From Acidobacteriota bacterium (GTDB taxonomy: Bacteria; Acidobacteriota; Holophagae; Holophagales; Holophagaceae), in NCBI GenBank assembly GCA_016195985.1, contig JACPYP010000020.1, positions 62,001 through 126,000 of the forward strand: a DNA stretch of 64,000 bases, written 5' to 3'. Positions 8,324 through 17,446 of the stretch are shown piece after piece; position 1 is the first letter of the stretch, and every line of letters starts with the position of its first letter. The notes below the pieces were generated by a model. It was not told the origin of the DNA, did no database searches, and was given only the letters and a program-made list of their open reading frames with translations. The position numbers and the translations under genes were made by a program.

Positions 8324-9526
8324 TCAGGATGCGGATGTGGCCTCTGGCAATTCCCAGGCTTCCAGTTCCCGGGGCTTGGCCGGTCCGGGGATCAGTTCCC
8401 TCAACCATGTTCGGATCTCTTCTACTCCCAAACCTTCAGTCGCGCACGACTGCACGGCGCCGGGGTGGCGCTTGGTCAGGTCCAGCTTCTGGGGGCGATG
8501 CAGGCGGTCCACCTGGTTGAGCACCAGGAGCCGGGGTTGGGCCTCGACGCCCTCAGGCTCGCAGCCGATCTCCCGCAGGGTGGCGCCCACCACCTTGAGG
8601 TGGTCCTCCAGGTCCGGGTGCGCAGCATCGGCCACCACCAGGAGCGCATCCGCGGTGCGGACTTCGCCCAGGGTGCTGCGGAAGGCGGCCACCAGCTGGT
8701 GGGGCAGCTTCCGGATGAAGCCCACGGTATCGGCCACCAGGCAGTGCTTGTAGGTGGGCTTGGCCTCCAGGCTGCCCTCCTCGGTTTCGGGGTTGAAGTC
8801 CTGGCCCAGCCAAGCCTTCCGGGTGGTGGTGTCCAGGGTGGCGAAGAGCAGGTCCCGGGGCTCGCCCTCCCCGGTCAGGGCCTTCAGCAGGCTGGTTTTC
8901 CCCGCATTGGTGTAACCCACCAGGGCCACCCGGGGCAACCCCTTCGGACGGCCGTCCCGCTGGGTCTTCCGCACCTGTTCCAGGTGGCCGAGCTCCCGCT
9001 TGAGCTGGCTGATGCGGGTGCGCACCATGCGGCGGTCCACCTCGATCTGGGTCTCGCCGGGGCCCCCGCGGAGGCCCACGCCCCCGCCCTGGCGCTCCAG
9101 GTGGGTCCAGGCGCCCTTGAGGCGGGGCAACTCGTACTCGCAGCGGGCCAGTTCCACCTGGGCCTTGGCTTCCCTGGTCTGCGCCCGCTGCTCGAAGATG
9201 CTGAGAATGAGGCCCGTGCGGTCCAGACAGATGAGGCCGGTGAGCTTCTCGATGGCGTTCACCTGGCTGCCGGTCAGCTCGTCATCGCAAATGAGGTGCC
9301 GCACGCCATGGCGGCTGGCCTCGTCCGCCAGGGCTTCCAGCTGGCCGGAGCCGTAGAACGTCTTGGGCGCGATCTGGGGCCGCTTCAGGACCCGCCGGGA
9401 CTGCACCTCGAAACCGCAGCTGCGGGCCAGTTCCGCCAGCTCCAGCAGGTGATCCTGGATGCGCTCCTCCCGGTCCTCGGGGCCTTGGCGGGCGATGAGC
9501 AGGCAGCGGAGGGGCGATTCGTCCAT
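8324..9526 (-). CDS. hflX: GTPase HflX
   Basis: About 400 residues from the ATG at 9526 (MDESPLRCLLIARQG); an upstream frame extension lacks support. HflX is a ribosome-binding GTPase that splits stalled 70S ribosomes. The N-terminal HflX domain includes KRPQIAPKTFYGSGQ and the Gly-rich linker LERQGGGVGLRGGPGETQIE, followed by a coiled-coil. The G domain has G1 GYTNAGKTS (about residue 205), G3 DTVGFIRKLPHQLV and G4 NQVD. It is transcribed divergently from the PilZ gene with about 80 bp between them. Confidence 0.95.
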   Translation of the reverse strand: MDESPLRCLLIARQGPEDREERIQDHLLELAELARSCGFEVQSRRVLKRPQIAPKTFYGSGQLEALADEASRHGVRHLICDDELTGSQVNAIEKLTGLICLDRTGLILSIFEQRAQTREAKAQVELARCEYELPRLKGAWTHLERQGGGVGLRGGPGETQIEVDRRMVRTRISQLKRELGHLEQVRKTQRDGRPKGLPRVALVGYTNAGKTSLLKALTGEGEPRDLLFATLDTTTRKAWLGQDFNPETEEGSLEAKPTYKHCLVADTVGFIRKLPHQLVAAFRSTLGEVRTADALLVVADAAHPDLEDHLKVVGATLREIGCEPEGVEAQPRLLVLNQVDRLHRPQKLDLTKRHPGAVQSCATEGLGVEEIRTWLRELIPGPAKPRELEAWELPEATSAS

Positions 9527-9605
9527 GACGCAAAGCTGCCTGCCCGGGCCGCAATAATCAAGCCCCAGGCTTGTGAGACGATGCGATGGCTGGAGTCCCT
9601 CATTC

Positions 9606-10934
9606 ATGGCCATGTTCGGAACCAAAAAAACCAAGTCCTCGGAAAGCTCCGAGCTGGTCCTGGCCTACTTTGAAGAGATCCAGCGTCTGCGGGTTCCCCT
9701 GAACATCGTGGATGGCCGGGGCCGCGCCGTTCCCGCCGCCTTGGGCAGCGTCTCCGATGAGCGGCTCGTGGTCTCGCCCCAGGGACCCCTGACGGTGGAC
9801 AAGGGGGCCTCCCTCGATCTTTTCTTCATTCTGGATGGCCTCCGCTTCAAGGCCTCGACCAAACTGCTGGAGAACAAGCCCGGCCTGGTGGCCCTGGACC
9901 TGCCTTCGGGGATCAGCCTGGCCGAACGCCGAAAGAAGCCCCGGGCCCGCCTGAATTCCAGGGAAGGGGCCACGGCCATCGCCCTCACGGGCCTCTTCGA
10001 TGGCGTGGGCCTCAACGGCAGCATCGAGAACATCTCCGAAGGCGGCCTCTGCATCCGGGTCGAAAAAGTGATGGAGGTCAAGACTCAGCGCAAGATGCAC
10101 ATGGGCGCCAACGTGCTGGCCGTGGGCCAGCCCCTCATGCTCATCAAGCTCAACAAGCTGCCCAAGTGCGGTCCCATCGAACTGGCAGGAACCGTGGCTT
10201 GGGTGGATGCCAGCCAGGGACTGCTGGTGGGCATCGCCTTCGAGAAAGGCAAGGAGTCTCTGCTGGGACCCGTCCGCAGTCTGGTGTCCAGCCGCACCAC
10301 CGCCATCCCCACCTCGGTGCCCATGAAGACCCGCCGCTCGCAGGAAGCTTCTCCAGAGCCCGAGGAGCCCTACCAGCGCCCGGCCCCGAAACGGGAACCG
10401 GAGCCCGAAGAGCCCGTGGCCGCGCCTGAGCCCCCGGCCCCAGCCCCGGCCCCAGCCCCGGAACCGAAACCGGCGCCAGAACCAGAACCAGAACCCGGGC
10501 CGGCCCCGGCCCCTGCGCCGGATGAGCGATCCCTGGCCCTGCTCCGGGTCAAGAAACGCTCCCGGGGCATTCTCCTGGCCATGCCGGCGGGACCCGACCG
10601 GGATGCGGTGGCCACGTTCCTCAGCGAAGACGGCTATGGCCGCGTGCTGCTGAGCGACACCCTCTCCAACCTGCTGGAGCAGGTGGAGAAGCCCGGCATC
10701 CACCTGATCTTCGTGGATGGCGGCGTGACGGAACTGCAGGATCTGGCCCTGGCCTCCCTGCTGCGCCACAAGCTGGCGGAGGCCATGCCGCCGGTGGTCC
10801 TCGCCGAGGCCTCCGTCGATGCCGAGCTGGTGCTGGGCGCCCAGGAAACAGGGGTGGCCCAGATCCTCGTGAAACCCTACGACCTGGACACGGAATTCCA
10901 GCGCATGATCGAGGAGCATCTGGGCTTGGGGTGA
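9606..10934 (+). CDS. PilZ-domain protein with Pro/Ala/Glu linker and degenerate receiver domain
   Basis: About 442 residues; the ATG at 9606 follows a GGAG, with another in-frame ATG two codons later. The N-terminal part ends in a PilZ domain with the c-di-GMP motifs ERRKKPRARLNSR (RxxxR type) and NISEGGLCIRVE. A low-complexity linker of PAPAPAP and PEPEPE runs (bases about 10425-10515) leads to a C-terminal CheY-like fold. That fold keeps an Asp (FVDGG) and the Lys of VKPYD, but the usual acidic pair after beta-1 is replaced (LLAMPAG), so normal phosphorylation is doubtful. A c-di-GMP-responsive output protein is likely; the target is unknown. Confidence 0.85.
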   Translation: MAMFGTKKTKSSESSELVLAYFEEIQRLRVPLNIVDGRGRAVPAALGSVSDERLVVSPQGPLTVDKGASLDLFFILDGLRFKASTKLLENKPGLVALDLPSGISLAERRKKPRARLNSREGATAIALTGLFDGVGLNGSIENISEGGLCIRVEKVMEVKTQRKMHMGANVLAVGQPLMLIKLNKLPKCGPIELAGTVAWVDASQGLLVGIAFEKGKESLLGPVRSLVSSRTTAIPTSVPMKTRRSQEASPEPEEPYQRPAPKREPEPEEPVAAPEPPAPAPAPAPEPKPAPEPEPEPGPAPAPAPDERSLALLRVKKRSRGILLAMPAGPDRDAVATFLSEDGYGRVLLSDTLSNLLEQVEKPGIHLIFVDGGVTELQDLALASLLRHKLAEAMPPVVLAEASVDAELVLGAQETGVAQILVKPYDLDTEFQRMIEEHLGLG

Positions 10935-11309
10935 TTTAGCCTGTTTCACGATTAGAGACATGCTTCAAAGGGCTGCGAGCCCTGCCTCCCAAGATCGTTC
11001 CCATTCTCGTGATTGAAGCGGAGGCCGCAGACGTCCCGCGGTCTAGCCAGCCCAGCCGCGGGGCACCCCATTCGCGCTTTTAGAGGCACGGTGGCCCTGA
11101 AACGGCCAAACCACCCGCACTCTACCGTTCAGGGAGGCAAAACGACCGTTCAGATTTTTCCACAGGACATCCTTCGAAGCAGGCCTACATTTCCATCGTT
11201 TCCCCCCTGTGACGAGGCTCAACGCCTAACGATTCCGGTCCCCCATGGGTCCAAGTAGCCCATTTTTCAACACCGCGGCCAGTCGGCCTCCACCTAGAAA
11301 GGGACCGCA
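10935..11309. other. intergenic region without a recognised gene
   Basis: This stretch of about 375 bp lies between the PilZ gene and the AT-rich island. Small open frames exist but show no ribosome site or recognisable protein. A short hairpin (gggctgcgagccc, near 10968) is present. GC content falls toward the right end. No other signal is seen. Confidence 0.6.
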
Positions 11310-12104
11310 ATGATCGTACAGGATTACTCACTATCGTTGATCGTTACCCTTCTTGTGACAGGAAGCCAATCACTGCTAGTGGCCCAGCACATCCATGGGA
11401 GAAGCCCCAATCAAGCGATCACGGATATACACCAAGTCATCCATAGAAGGGCACAGTTAAGAATTAAAAAACGACTTAAAGAAATCAACAAAAGCCAAAT
11501 AATTCAGCCAATCAATATTCATTTTAATATCAACAACCCAGGGAATTCACTTATAGCTCCCCATCTTATGGCTGCACCCACTGAAGACCAAATCGAGGAT
11601 GACAGTGATGAAGATGATACTGGAGATGAATCGGGAGGGGCTGGTGGCTCAGGCGAAACCAGTTCATCCGGGACTGGTGCCCAAGGCGCTCCTGGGGATG
11701 GGAACCAGGATTTAGATCCGCTCGTGACAACGGGTGATCCGACCGTGGACGCGCAAATTGATAATGAGGTTGATGCTGCCCTCGCCGATTCCCTGTTCGA
11801 CCAGACTCAAGAGGGAGCCAGAAAAGAGGTATTAAATCAAAATAAAGTTGAATTAACATGGTATGGATGTAAAATATATGTTGACAGTCGCGGTTCAATG
11901 GGACTTGTGAATAATCTTGGACTGGTATCGATTCTTACTGGCATCGCGCCCGAACCGGTTCTGACCAAAATTTGGTCAGGAGAAGCAGGTTCTTGGGCAT
12001 ACCTTGTTGCGCAGGCCAATCGAGACAGCAATGGAGTCGTTATATACTGCATCATCAGTCCAGTCACGGGCTGGTTATATCCACAATTTATCCGACCACA
12101 ATAG
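11310..12104 (+). CDS. hypothetical exported or membrane-anchored protein of an AT-rich island
   Basis: This 264-residue protein has a good ribosome site (AAGGGA) before ATG 11310. The N-terminus has a hydrophobic segment (SLIVTLLVTGSQSLLVA) that may be a signal or anchor, then a basic helical part (RRAQLRIKKRLKEINK). A very acidic, Gly/Ser-rich low-complexity linker follows (EDDSDEDDTGDESGGAG, about residues 94-120). A compact C-terminal domain of about 85 residues starts VELTWYGCKIYVDSRG and ends near VTGWLYPQF. I do not recognise the family. Base composition is clearly more AT-rich than its neighbours, which suggests transfer. It is 12 bp upstream of a small membrane protein gene. Confidence 0.6.
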   Translation: MIVQDYSLSLIVTLLVTGSQSLLVAQHIHGRSPNQAITDIHQVIHRRAQLRIKKRLKEINKSQIIQPINIHFNINNPGNSLIAPHLMAAPTEDQIEDDSDEDDTGDESGGAGGSGETSSSGTGAQGAPGDGNQDLDPLVTTGDPTVDAQIDNEVDAALADSLFDQTQEGARKEVLNQNKVELTWYGCKIYVDSRGSMGLVNNLGLVSILTGIAPEPVLTKIWSGEAGSWAYLVAQANRDSNGVVIYCIISPVTGWLYPQFIRPQ

Positions 12105-12116
12105 AAGGGAAAGCCG

Positions 12117-12302
12117 ATGTCAAACAGTGGCATGATTCTGTTGACGATCAACTTTTTCGTCTTTCTGCTAGTACTTCTCTTACCCTCAAGAAAACTCATC
12201 ATGAGTTCCCAAGTTATTAATATCACATGGCGATTATTATGTGCTCTTCTCGTGCTAGGAATGTTGGCGATCAATAGATTGATGATCCATGGACACCCCT
12301 GA
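12117..12302 (+). CDS. small two-helix membrane protein
   Basis: The 61-residue product has a ribosome site (AGAAGGGAAAG) 5' to ATG 12117. It is almost entirely two hydrophobic helices, MILLTINFFVFLLVLLL and ITWRLLCALLVLGMLAI, separated by a short polar loop with SRK. It follows the 11310 gene closely and shares its AT-rich composition, so the two probably act together; an immunity-like or anchoring role is conceivable but unproven. Confidence 0.55.
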   Translation: MSNSGMILLTINFFVFLLVLLLPSRKLIMSSQVINITWRLLCALLVLGMLAINRLMIHGHP

Positions 12303-12380
12303 ACAAGTTGTAGATTATGGGTTTTGCGCAGACTTAGTCTTTGAAGACTGGGTTGAGTCGGCTCCGGCTAACCTGGAGCC

Positions 12381-13607
12381 ATGGCCTTGTTTGAGCGCAC
12401 CATCGCTGAGCGTTATCTGAAGACCCACCGCAAGGGGGCCTTTGTGCGGATCATGGTGCGCTTCGCCCGGGGCGGGACGGCCCTGGGCGTTTTCGCCATG
12501 GTGGTCACCCTGGCCGTCATGAACGGATTCCGCGAGGAGATCCAGGCCACGCTCTTCAGCGGCACCGCGCACTTCACGGTCTTCCACCTGGCGGGCGACA
12601 TCCCGGACACCCAGGGCACCCTCCAGGCCATCCGCGCCGTGCCCGGTGTGCAAGCCGCGTCCCCCATCCGGCTGGAGAAGGGCCTGCTGCGGCGCACGGA
12701 CAGCGAGATGCCGCCCGAAGCCGTCGTGGTGAAGGCCGTGGACCCCGCCACCGCCCACAGCACCTCCAGCATCTTCGACACCCAGCAGCCCGCGCCCATC
12801 GAACAGCTCAAGGAGGGGGAGATCGTGCTGGGCAAGGAGCTGGCCCAGCGGCTGGGCCTGAAGGTGGGCGACACCGTGGCCCTGGTCTTCTTCCGGATGG
12901 AACTGGGCCTGGGCGGCCAGCAGCCGAAAATCGCCGCCTTCAAAGTCGCCGCCACCTTCCACAGCCACAGCTCGGAGTACGACAAGGCCTGGGCCATCAT
13001 CCACCTGGGCGATGCCATGCGCCTGGCTCGGGCCGAAGGACGCGCCGAACTGATTGAAGTGCGCGCCAAGACCATCGACGCCATCGCCGACGTGAAGCCC
13101 CGGGTTCTGGAAGCGCTGGGGCCCGCCTACCAGGCCACGGACCTGCGCGATTCCAACAAATCCCTCTTCGCGGCGCTCACCGTGGAGAAATGGGCCTTCG
13201 CCGCCATCCTCAGCCTCATCGTGCTGGTGGCCGCCTTCAACATCGTGGCCTCCCTCGTGCTGCTGGTGACCGAGAAGCGCCGCGACCTGGGCGTGCTGCT
13301 GGCCCTGGGCGCCACGCCCAAACAGATCCAGCGGCTCTTCGAGCTGCAGGGCCTGCGCATCGGCGCCGTGGGCACCGCCTGGGGCCTGGGCACCAGCGTG
13401 CCGCTGTGCCTCATCCTCGATCACTTCAAGCTCCTGAAACTGCCCGCTGCCGTCTACGACTTCATCACCTACATGCCCTTCCGCCTCAAGGTGCTGGACA
13501 TCGTCCTCGTGGGCCTGCTTCCCCTGCTGGTGTCCTGGCTGGCGGCGCGCTACCCCGCCAAGAAGGCCGCCTCTCTGGATCCCGTCGACGCGCTGAGGGC
13601 GGAATGA
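12381..13607 (+). CDS. LolC/LolE-family lipoprotein-releasing ABC transporter permease
   Basis: This 408-residue protein has the FtsX-like permease layout: TM1 near residues 30-50 (GTALGVFAMVVTLAVMNGF), a large periplasmic MacB-like domain, then three C-terminal helices beginning WAFAAILSLIVLVAAFNI. The motif VTEKRRDLGVLLALGA is the cytoplasmic coupling segment typical of the family. With LolD it would extract lipoproteins from the inner membrane. Its stop overlaps the start of the ATPase gene by 4 bp. Only one permease gene is present, as in bacteria with a single LolF-type subunit. Confidence 0.9.
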   Translation: MALFERTIAERYLKTHRKGAFVRIMVRFARGGTALGVFAMVVTLAVMNGFREEIQATLFSGTAHFTVFHLAGDIPDTQGTLQAIRAVPGVQAASPIRLEKGLLRRTDSEMPPEAVVVKAVDPATAHSTSSIFDTQQPAPIEQLKEGEIVLGKELAQRLGLKVGDTVALVFFRMELGLGGQQPKIAAFKVAATFHSHSSEYDKAWAIIHLGDAMRLARAEGRAELIEVRAKTIDAIADVKPRVLEALGPAYQATDLRDSNKSLFAALTVEKWAFAAILSLIVLVAAFNIVASLVLLVTEKRRDLGVLLALGATPKQIQRLFELQGLRIGAVGTAWGLGTSVPLCLILDHFKLLKLPAAVYDFITYMPFRLKVLDIVLVGLLPLLVSWLAARYPAKKAASLDPVDALRAE

Positions 13608-14254
13608 TCGGACAGCCCCTTTCCATCCGGGATCTGCATAAGACCTATCCCGGGAACGCCCATCCAGTCTTCGACGGCTTCGCGCTGGAGGTGGAGGCCG
13701 GCAGCCTCTGCGCCCTGGTGGGCGTCTCCGGCGTGGGCAAGACCACCCTGCTGAACTGCGTGGCCGGGCTCGATCACTGGGAGGCCGGCACCATCGCGGT
13801 GGGCGGCGAACCCGTGCCCGAAGGCGCCGAGGCCCGCTCCCTCTACCGCCGCCGGAGGGTGGGTCTGGCCTTCCAGCAGCCCCACCTGTTGCCGGAGTTC
13901 ACGGTGCGGGAAAACCTCCGCATGCCCCTGCTCATCGATGGCGGCGAAGCGGAAGGGGCCGAGACCTGGATCGCCCAGCTCCTGTCCACCGTGGGCCTGG
14001 GCGATCTCGGCGAGCGGCTGCCCAGCCAGCTTTCCGGCGGCCAGGCCGCCCGCGCGGGACTGGCCCGCGCCCTGGTGCGCAGGCCCGCGCTGTGGCTGCT
14101 GGACGAGCCCACCGGCAACCTCGACCCTGCCACTGCCGAGGAAGTCTTCGGCTTCCTGCTGAGCCTCCACGCCGAACTGCGCCCCACCACCCTGCTGGTC
14201 ACTCACAACCCGGGGCTGGCGGGACGATGCATGCGGACCCTGCGGCTGGGGTAA
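13604..14254 (+). CDS. lolD: LolD-type ABC transporter ATP-binding protein
   Basis: The 216-residue ATPase starts at the ATG overlapping the permease stop (ATGA). Walker A is GVSGVGKTT, the Q-loop is FQQPHLLPEFTV, the signature is LSGGQAARAGLARAL, Walker B is LWLLDEPTGNLD, and the switch is LLVTHN. It powers the adjacent permease. The motifs are complete, so it should be active. Confidence 0.92.
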   Translation: MIGQPLSIRDLHKTYPGNAHPVFDGFALEVEAGSLCALVGVSGVGKTTLLNCVAGLDHWEAGTIAVGGEPVPEGAEARSLYRRRRVGLAFQQPHLLPEFTVRENLRMPLLIDGGEAEGAETWIAQLLSTVGLGDLGERLPSQLSGGQAARAGLARALVRRPALWLLDEPTGNLDPATAEEVFGFLLSLHAELRPTTLLVTHNPGLAGRCMRTLRLG

Positions 14255-14304
14255 TGCGCCGCGTCGCGCTTGCGCGCGGCACAGCGCATATTATCGGCTT
14301 GCAA

Positions 14305-15759
14305 TCACTTGACCCTTTTCCAAAGCGCAGTGGCTTCATATGGGGCCCAGTTCGGTCGCGATGTGTGCGACTGCAGACAACGGTACAAGAAACCATCGAC
14401 ATCACAGGCCTGATCACCAGCGATATACCTGATGCCTGGTCCCCAGGTCAAAGAAGTGACAGGCTCGGGCCCGGCCGACCAAAGCGCAGGAACCAAATCC
14501 GGCTTCCAATCGGCCTGCGATGTATGAGATTGAATGCAGCAATAGGTCCGACCCCGATAGGACGCTTTCTCGCCTGCTGAATAAAAGTGACGCGTCTTCC
14601 AACCCGCCGGAGCCGGGGATGTTGAAAATCCGTTCACAACTGCCAGGCGTGTGAGCCGCATCCAAGAATTAGGGGCATCCTTTGGCCTAACCCCCATGGG
14701 AGGAGAATCCAATGCGATGTAGTGGACCTCTGCTCCATATGCGGACTGTTCCACATTGGTGGGATCCTCTTGGTAGTCATACACGATATCGTCTTTAATG
14801 TATTGAAATGTCGAGGCCCAGAAAGTGCCATTTACATTTACCCAGGCATTTACAGTGCTGAAATCATCTGCATGGGTATGGGCCGGGTGGCCCTCGGAGT
14901 TCCCAGGCGCCCAATTTAGAGGAACCGTGGGAGACCAGGGATTGGCTCCCCATCCATTTTTCCAGGCTATCGAGCTGAGATCCATCACGTCCGAGAGGTG
15001 TTTATAGTTTTTATAAGTACCGACAAAAATATCTACCCAATTTTCCCATCCTTCATAATCTGTAAACGAATAAGAAGAATCAACACCGTCAAATACCCCG
15101 TTCAATTTGACGTTTGTGTTACTGACTGGGTCATAGACCATCATGCCATCAAAAAACGGAATCACCACCCTCCTGTCGTATCGAGCTTTTCCCGAGGTAA
15201 CGGCCGCCGTCTTCCACGGAACAAGCGGTCCTTCTACAGTATTGCCATCACTGTATTTTCCCCAGGGACAAGGCACCTGACCTGTCAAATGGAAAGCCTC
15301 GATCTCTGCTTGGGATTTGGGGACCCGCTCCCACGTAAATTGTGTGTCATCCACTAAATTCAGAACCCAGTAATCTCCGGTGGGCGTATCCGAATTCATT
15401 TGGTCCGGATCAATATACAAGCGCGACGACCCCTCCTTCAGCATCCGGTATAGGAATTTGTTTTTTACGGTTTTTTGTACGATCATGCCATCAAGATCCG
15501 TGATGGTCATGGCCCTCCCAAGATCGTCGGGCAATAACCCAATAGGCAAATCACTTTCCGCCTCAAGACCAGGGGCCGCCCAATCATCCTTATCCGCTTG
15601 ATCAAAGGTCCAATAAATAGTGTAAATCGTCTTTTCGTAAAACGCCTGGCTTGAGCCATGGTGATGCGGAACACGGCGTGACCGCCCAACTTGGGCCGGT
15701 GCTATGGCACTGATAGATGCCATGCCAACAAGAACGAGTAGAGTCAGGATTCGCCTCAC
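14305..15759 (-). CDS. secreted protein with two C-terminal CBM5/12-type chitin-binding modules
   Basis: The 484-residue protein has a signal peptide (MRRILTLLVLVGMASISAIA, cleavage near APA-Q). The central part, about residues 30-390, is rich in Trp, Tyr and Asp and is not recognised; no catalytic motif is evident. The C-terminus holds two tandem small modules of CBM5/12 type, one with YRGRTYCCIQSHTSQADWKP and one with VDGFLYRCLQSHTSRPNWAP, each ending in an ALW motif. These modules bind chitin or cellulose. Coding DNA is AT-richer than neighbours, hinting at transfer. It could be linked functionally with the GH9-GH18 enzyme at 25747. Confidence 0.7.
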   Translation of the reverse strand: MRRILTLLVLVGMASISAIAPAQVGRSRRVPHHHGSSQAFYEKTIYTIYWTFDQADKDDWAAPGLEAESDLPIGLLPDDLGRAMTITDLDGMIVQKTVKNKFLYRMLKEGSSRLYIDPDQMNSDTPTGDYWVLNLVDDTQFTWERVPKSQAEIEAFHLTGQVPCPWGKYSDGNTVEGPLVPWKTAAVTSGKARYDRRVVIPFFDGMMVYDPVSNTNVKLNGVFDGVDSSYSFTDYEGWENWVDIFVGTYKNYKHLSDVMDLSSIAWKNGWGANPWSPTVPLNWAPGNSEGHPAHTHADDFSTVNAWVNVNGTFWASTFQYIKDDIVYDYQEDPTNVEQSAYGAEVHYIALDSPPMGVRPKDAPNSWMRLTRLAVVNGFSTSPAPAGWKTRHFYSAGEKASYRGRTYCCIQSHTSQADWKPDLVPALWSAGPEPVTSLTWGPGIRYIAGDQACDVDGFLYRCLQSHTSRPNWAPYEATALWKRVK

Positions 15760-15957
15760 GATTCACCTCAAGATTGGGGCATAAACGCCCGGCCCATTTG
15801 CATCGCCATGAAGTGGCGGCTGCAGGAGGCTTGGTTGGAGAGAGCAACTCTTTTTTCGGACAAGTTGAGATTCACTCAGCTTGGTAGGCGTTAATATGCT
15901 CCTCCCTCCTCCAACCAAACCAGATCCGCTTCCCGAATAACCCAGGGAGCCACTTTC

Positions 15958-17415
15958 ATGCGACCGAAGGAACTCCCCATCGCCATCGATCCGGACTCTC
16001 CCGTGCCCATGGCCCACCAGATCGTGACGGGCCTCATCAGGGCCATCCAGGGCGGCGCCCTGCCTCCCCGTGCAGCCCTGCCGGGCACTCGCGTCCTGGC
16101 GGACTCTTTGCGCGTGAGCCGCAACACCGTATTGACTGCCTACGCCGAGCTCAGTTCCAAAGGCTGGATCGCCGCCACCCATGGGAGCGGCAGCTTCGTC
16201 GCGGACCTGCTGCCCTGGGTCGCCCGCCCCGCGAACGCGTCCAGGCCTGAACCCGAAAGATCGGGGCCGCCGGCCTTCGACCTTCCCGCGCGCCCGGATC
16301 TGGCGACCGACCAGCTGACCAGGGTCTGCAAGCTCTCTCTGGGATTGCCGGATCCGCGCCTGATGCCTGTCGATGAACTGGGACGCGCTTATCTGCGGGC
16401 TCTGCGCCGCCGGTCCCGGGATGTGCTGGAATACGGCGGCCCTTTCGGCAACCGGGAACTCCGCGCCGCGCTTTCGTCCTTCCTGGGCGAGCGGCGGGGC
16501 ATGGCGGTCCCGCCGGATTCGATCCTCATCACCCGTGGAAACCAGATGAGCTTGAACCTCGTCGCGCAGGGTTTGATCAAGCCCGGCGATCGCGCCGCCG
16601 TAGAGCAGCCTGGAAGCCCCCAGGCCTGCGAGATTCTCCGGCACGCGGGAGCGCGCCTGGTCGGCATCCCAGTGGATGAGCAGGGACTCGATGCCGCCGC
16701 CCTGGCCGCCGTCCTCCAGGAAGGCCCGATCCGCCTGCTCTACCTCACCCCCCGGTTCCAGATCCCCACCACCGCTCAACTCTCCGCAGAACGCCGTGAA
16801 CACATTCTGCGCTTGGCCCAGGAACACCGCTTCGGCATCATCGAAGATGATTCCGAAGCGGAATACGGCTTCGAGGAGCGCTTTGTCCCTCCTCTGGCTG
16901 CGGGGCCGGGCTCGGCTTCAGTGATCTACCTGTTCTCCTTCTCCCGACTTCTGGCCCCGGGCATCCGCTTGGGGCTTGTCTCGGCCTCGCCGGATGCGGT
17001 GGACCGCATGGCCCGGATCCGCCGCCGGGCGGACATGCAAGGCGACTTGGCATTGGAGCGGGCCATGGCGGAGCTGGTGGCCGACGGGGAAATCCACCGC
17101 CACATCCACCGGGTGCGGCGCGTCTACCAGGAGCGCCGCGATTTCCTCATCCGGCAGATGGAGTTGAGGTTCGGTTCCCGCTTCAGTTTGACGGTTCCTA
17201 CCGGCGGGCTTTCTCTATGGGTCCGGACAGATCCCTCCTTCGATCTCCCGGCCTGGTGCGAACGCTGCGCCGGAGCCCGGCTGCAGCTTCAGCCGGGACG
17301 GGATTTCATGTTGGATCGCTCTCCCCGGCCTGCCTTCCGGTTGGGTTTCGGATCCTATGAACCCGCAGAGATGGAGGACATTCTGCGGCGCATGGAGAAG
17401 GCGCTTCCGGACTGA
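15958..17415 (+). CDS. MocR/PdxR-family transcriptional regulator (GntR HTH fused to aminotransferase-like domain)
   Basis: The 485-residue protein starts at ATG 15958 behind GGGAG. Residues 1-75 form a GntR winged helix (LPGTRVLADSLRVSRNTVLT, then AELSSKGWIAATHGSGSFV). The rest is a fold-type I aminotransferase-like domain that binds PLP; the segment SFSRLLAPGIRLG contains the region of the usual PLP lysine, but I see no lysine there (SFSRLL where SFSKTL is common). It may therefore not form the internal aldimine. Such proteins often control PLP or amino-acid genes; no clear target is adjacent. Confidence 0.88.
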   Translation: MRPKELPIAIDPDSPVPMAHQIVTGLIRAIQGGALPPRAALPGTRVLADSLRVSRNTVLTAYAELSSKGWIAATHGSGSFVADLLPWVARPANASRPEPERSGPPAFDLPARPDLATDQLTRVCKLSLGLPDPRLMPVDELGRAYLRALRRRSRDVLEYGGPFGNRELRAALSSFLGERRGMAVPPDSILITRGNQMSLNLVAQGLIKPGDRAAVEQPGSPQACEILRHAGARLVGIPVDEQGLDAAALAAVLQEGPIRLLYLTPRFQIPTTAQLSAERREHILRLAQEHRFGIIEDDSEAEYGFEERFVPPLAAGPGSASVIYLFSFSRLLAPGIRLGLVSASPDAVDRMARIRRRADMQGDLALERAMAELVADGEIHRHIHRVRRVYQERRDFLIRQMELRFGSRFSLTVPTGGLSLWVRTDPSFDLPAWCERCAGARLQLQPGRDFMLDRSPRPAFRLGFGSYEPAEMEDILRRMEKALPD

Positions 17416-17446
17416 GCGCCGGCCTCTTCAGCGGGAGGCCCGCAGG

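Noticed and set aside
4575-8753. Very long open frame on the plus strand, antisense to the RND pump and marR genes
   Set aside because: It is a mirror of GC-rich coding DNA; the product is low-complexity His/Gln/Gly/Arg-rich with no known domain, while the minus-strand frames are clear RND and MarR proteins.
11013-11258. Possible small gene of 81 codons
   Set aside because: There is no ribosome site, composition is random-like, and no recognisable features are present.
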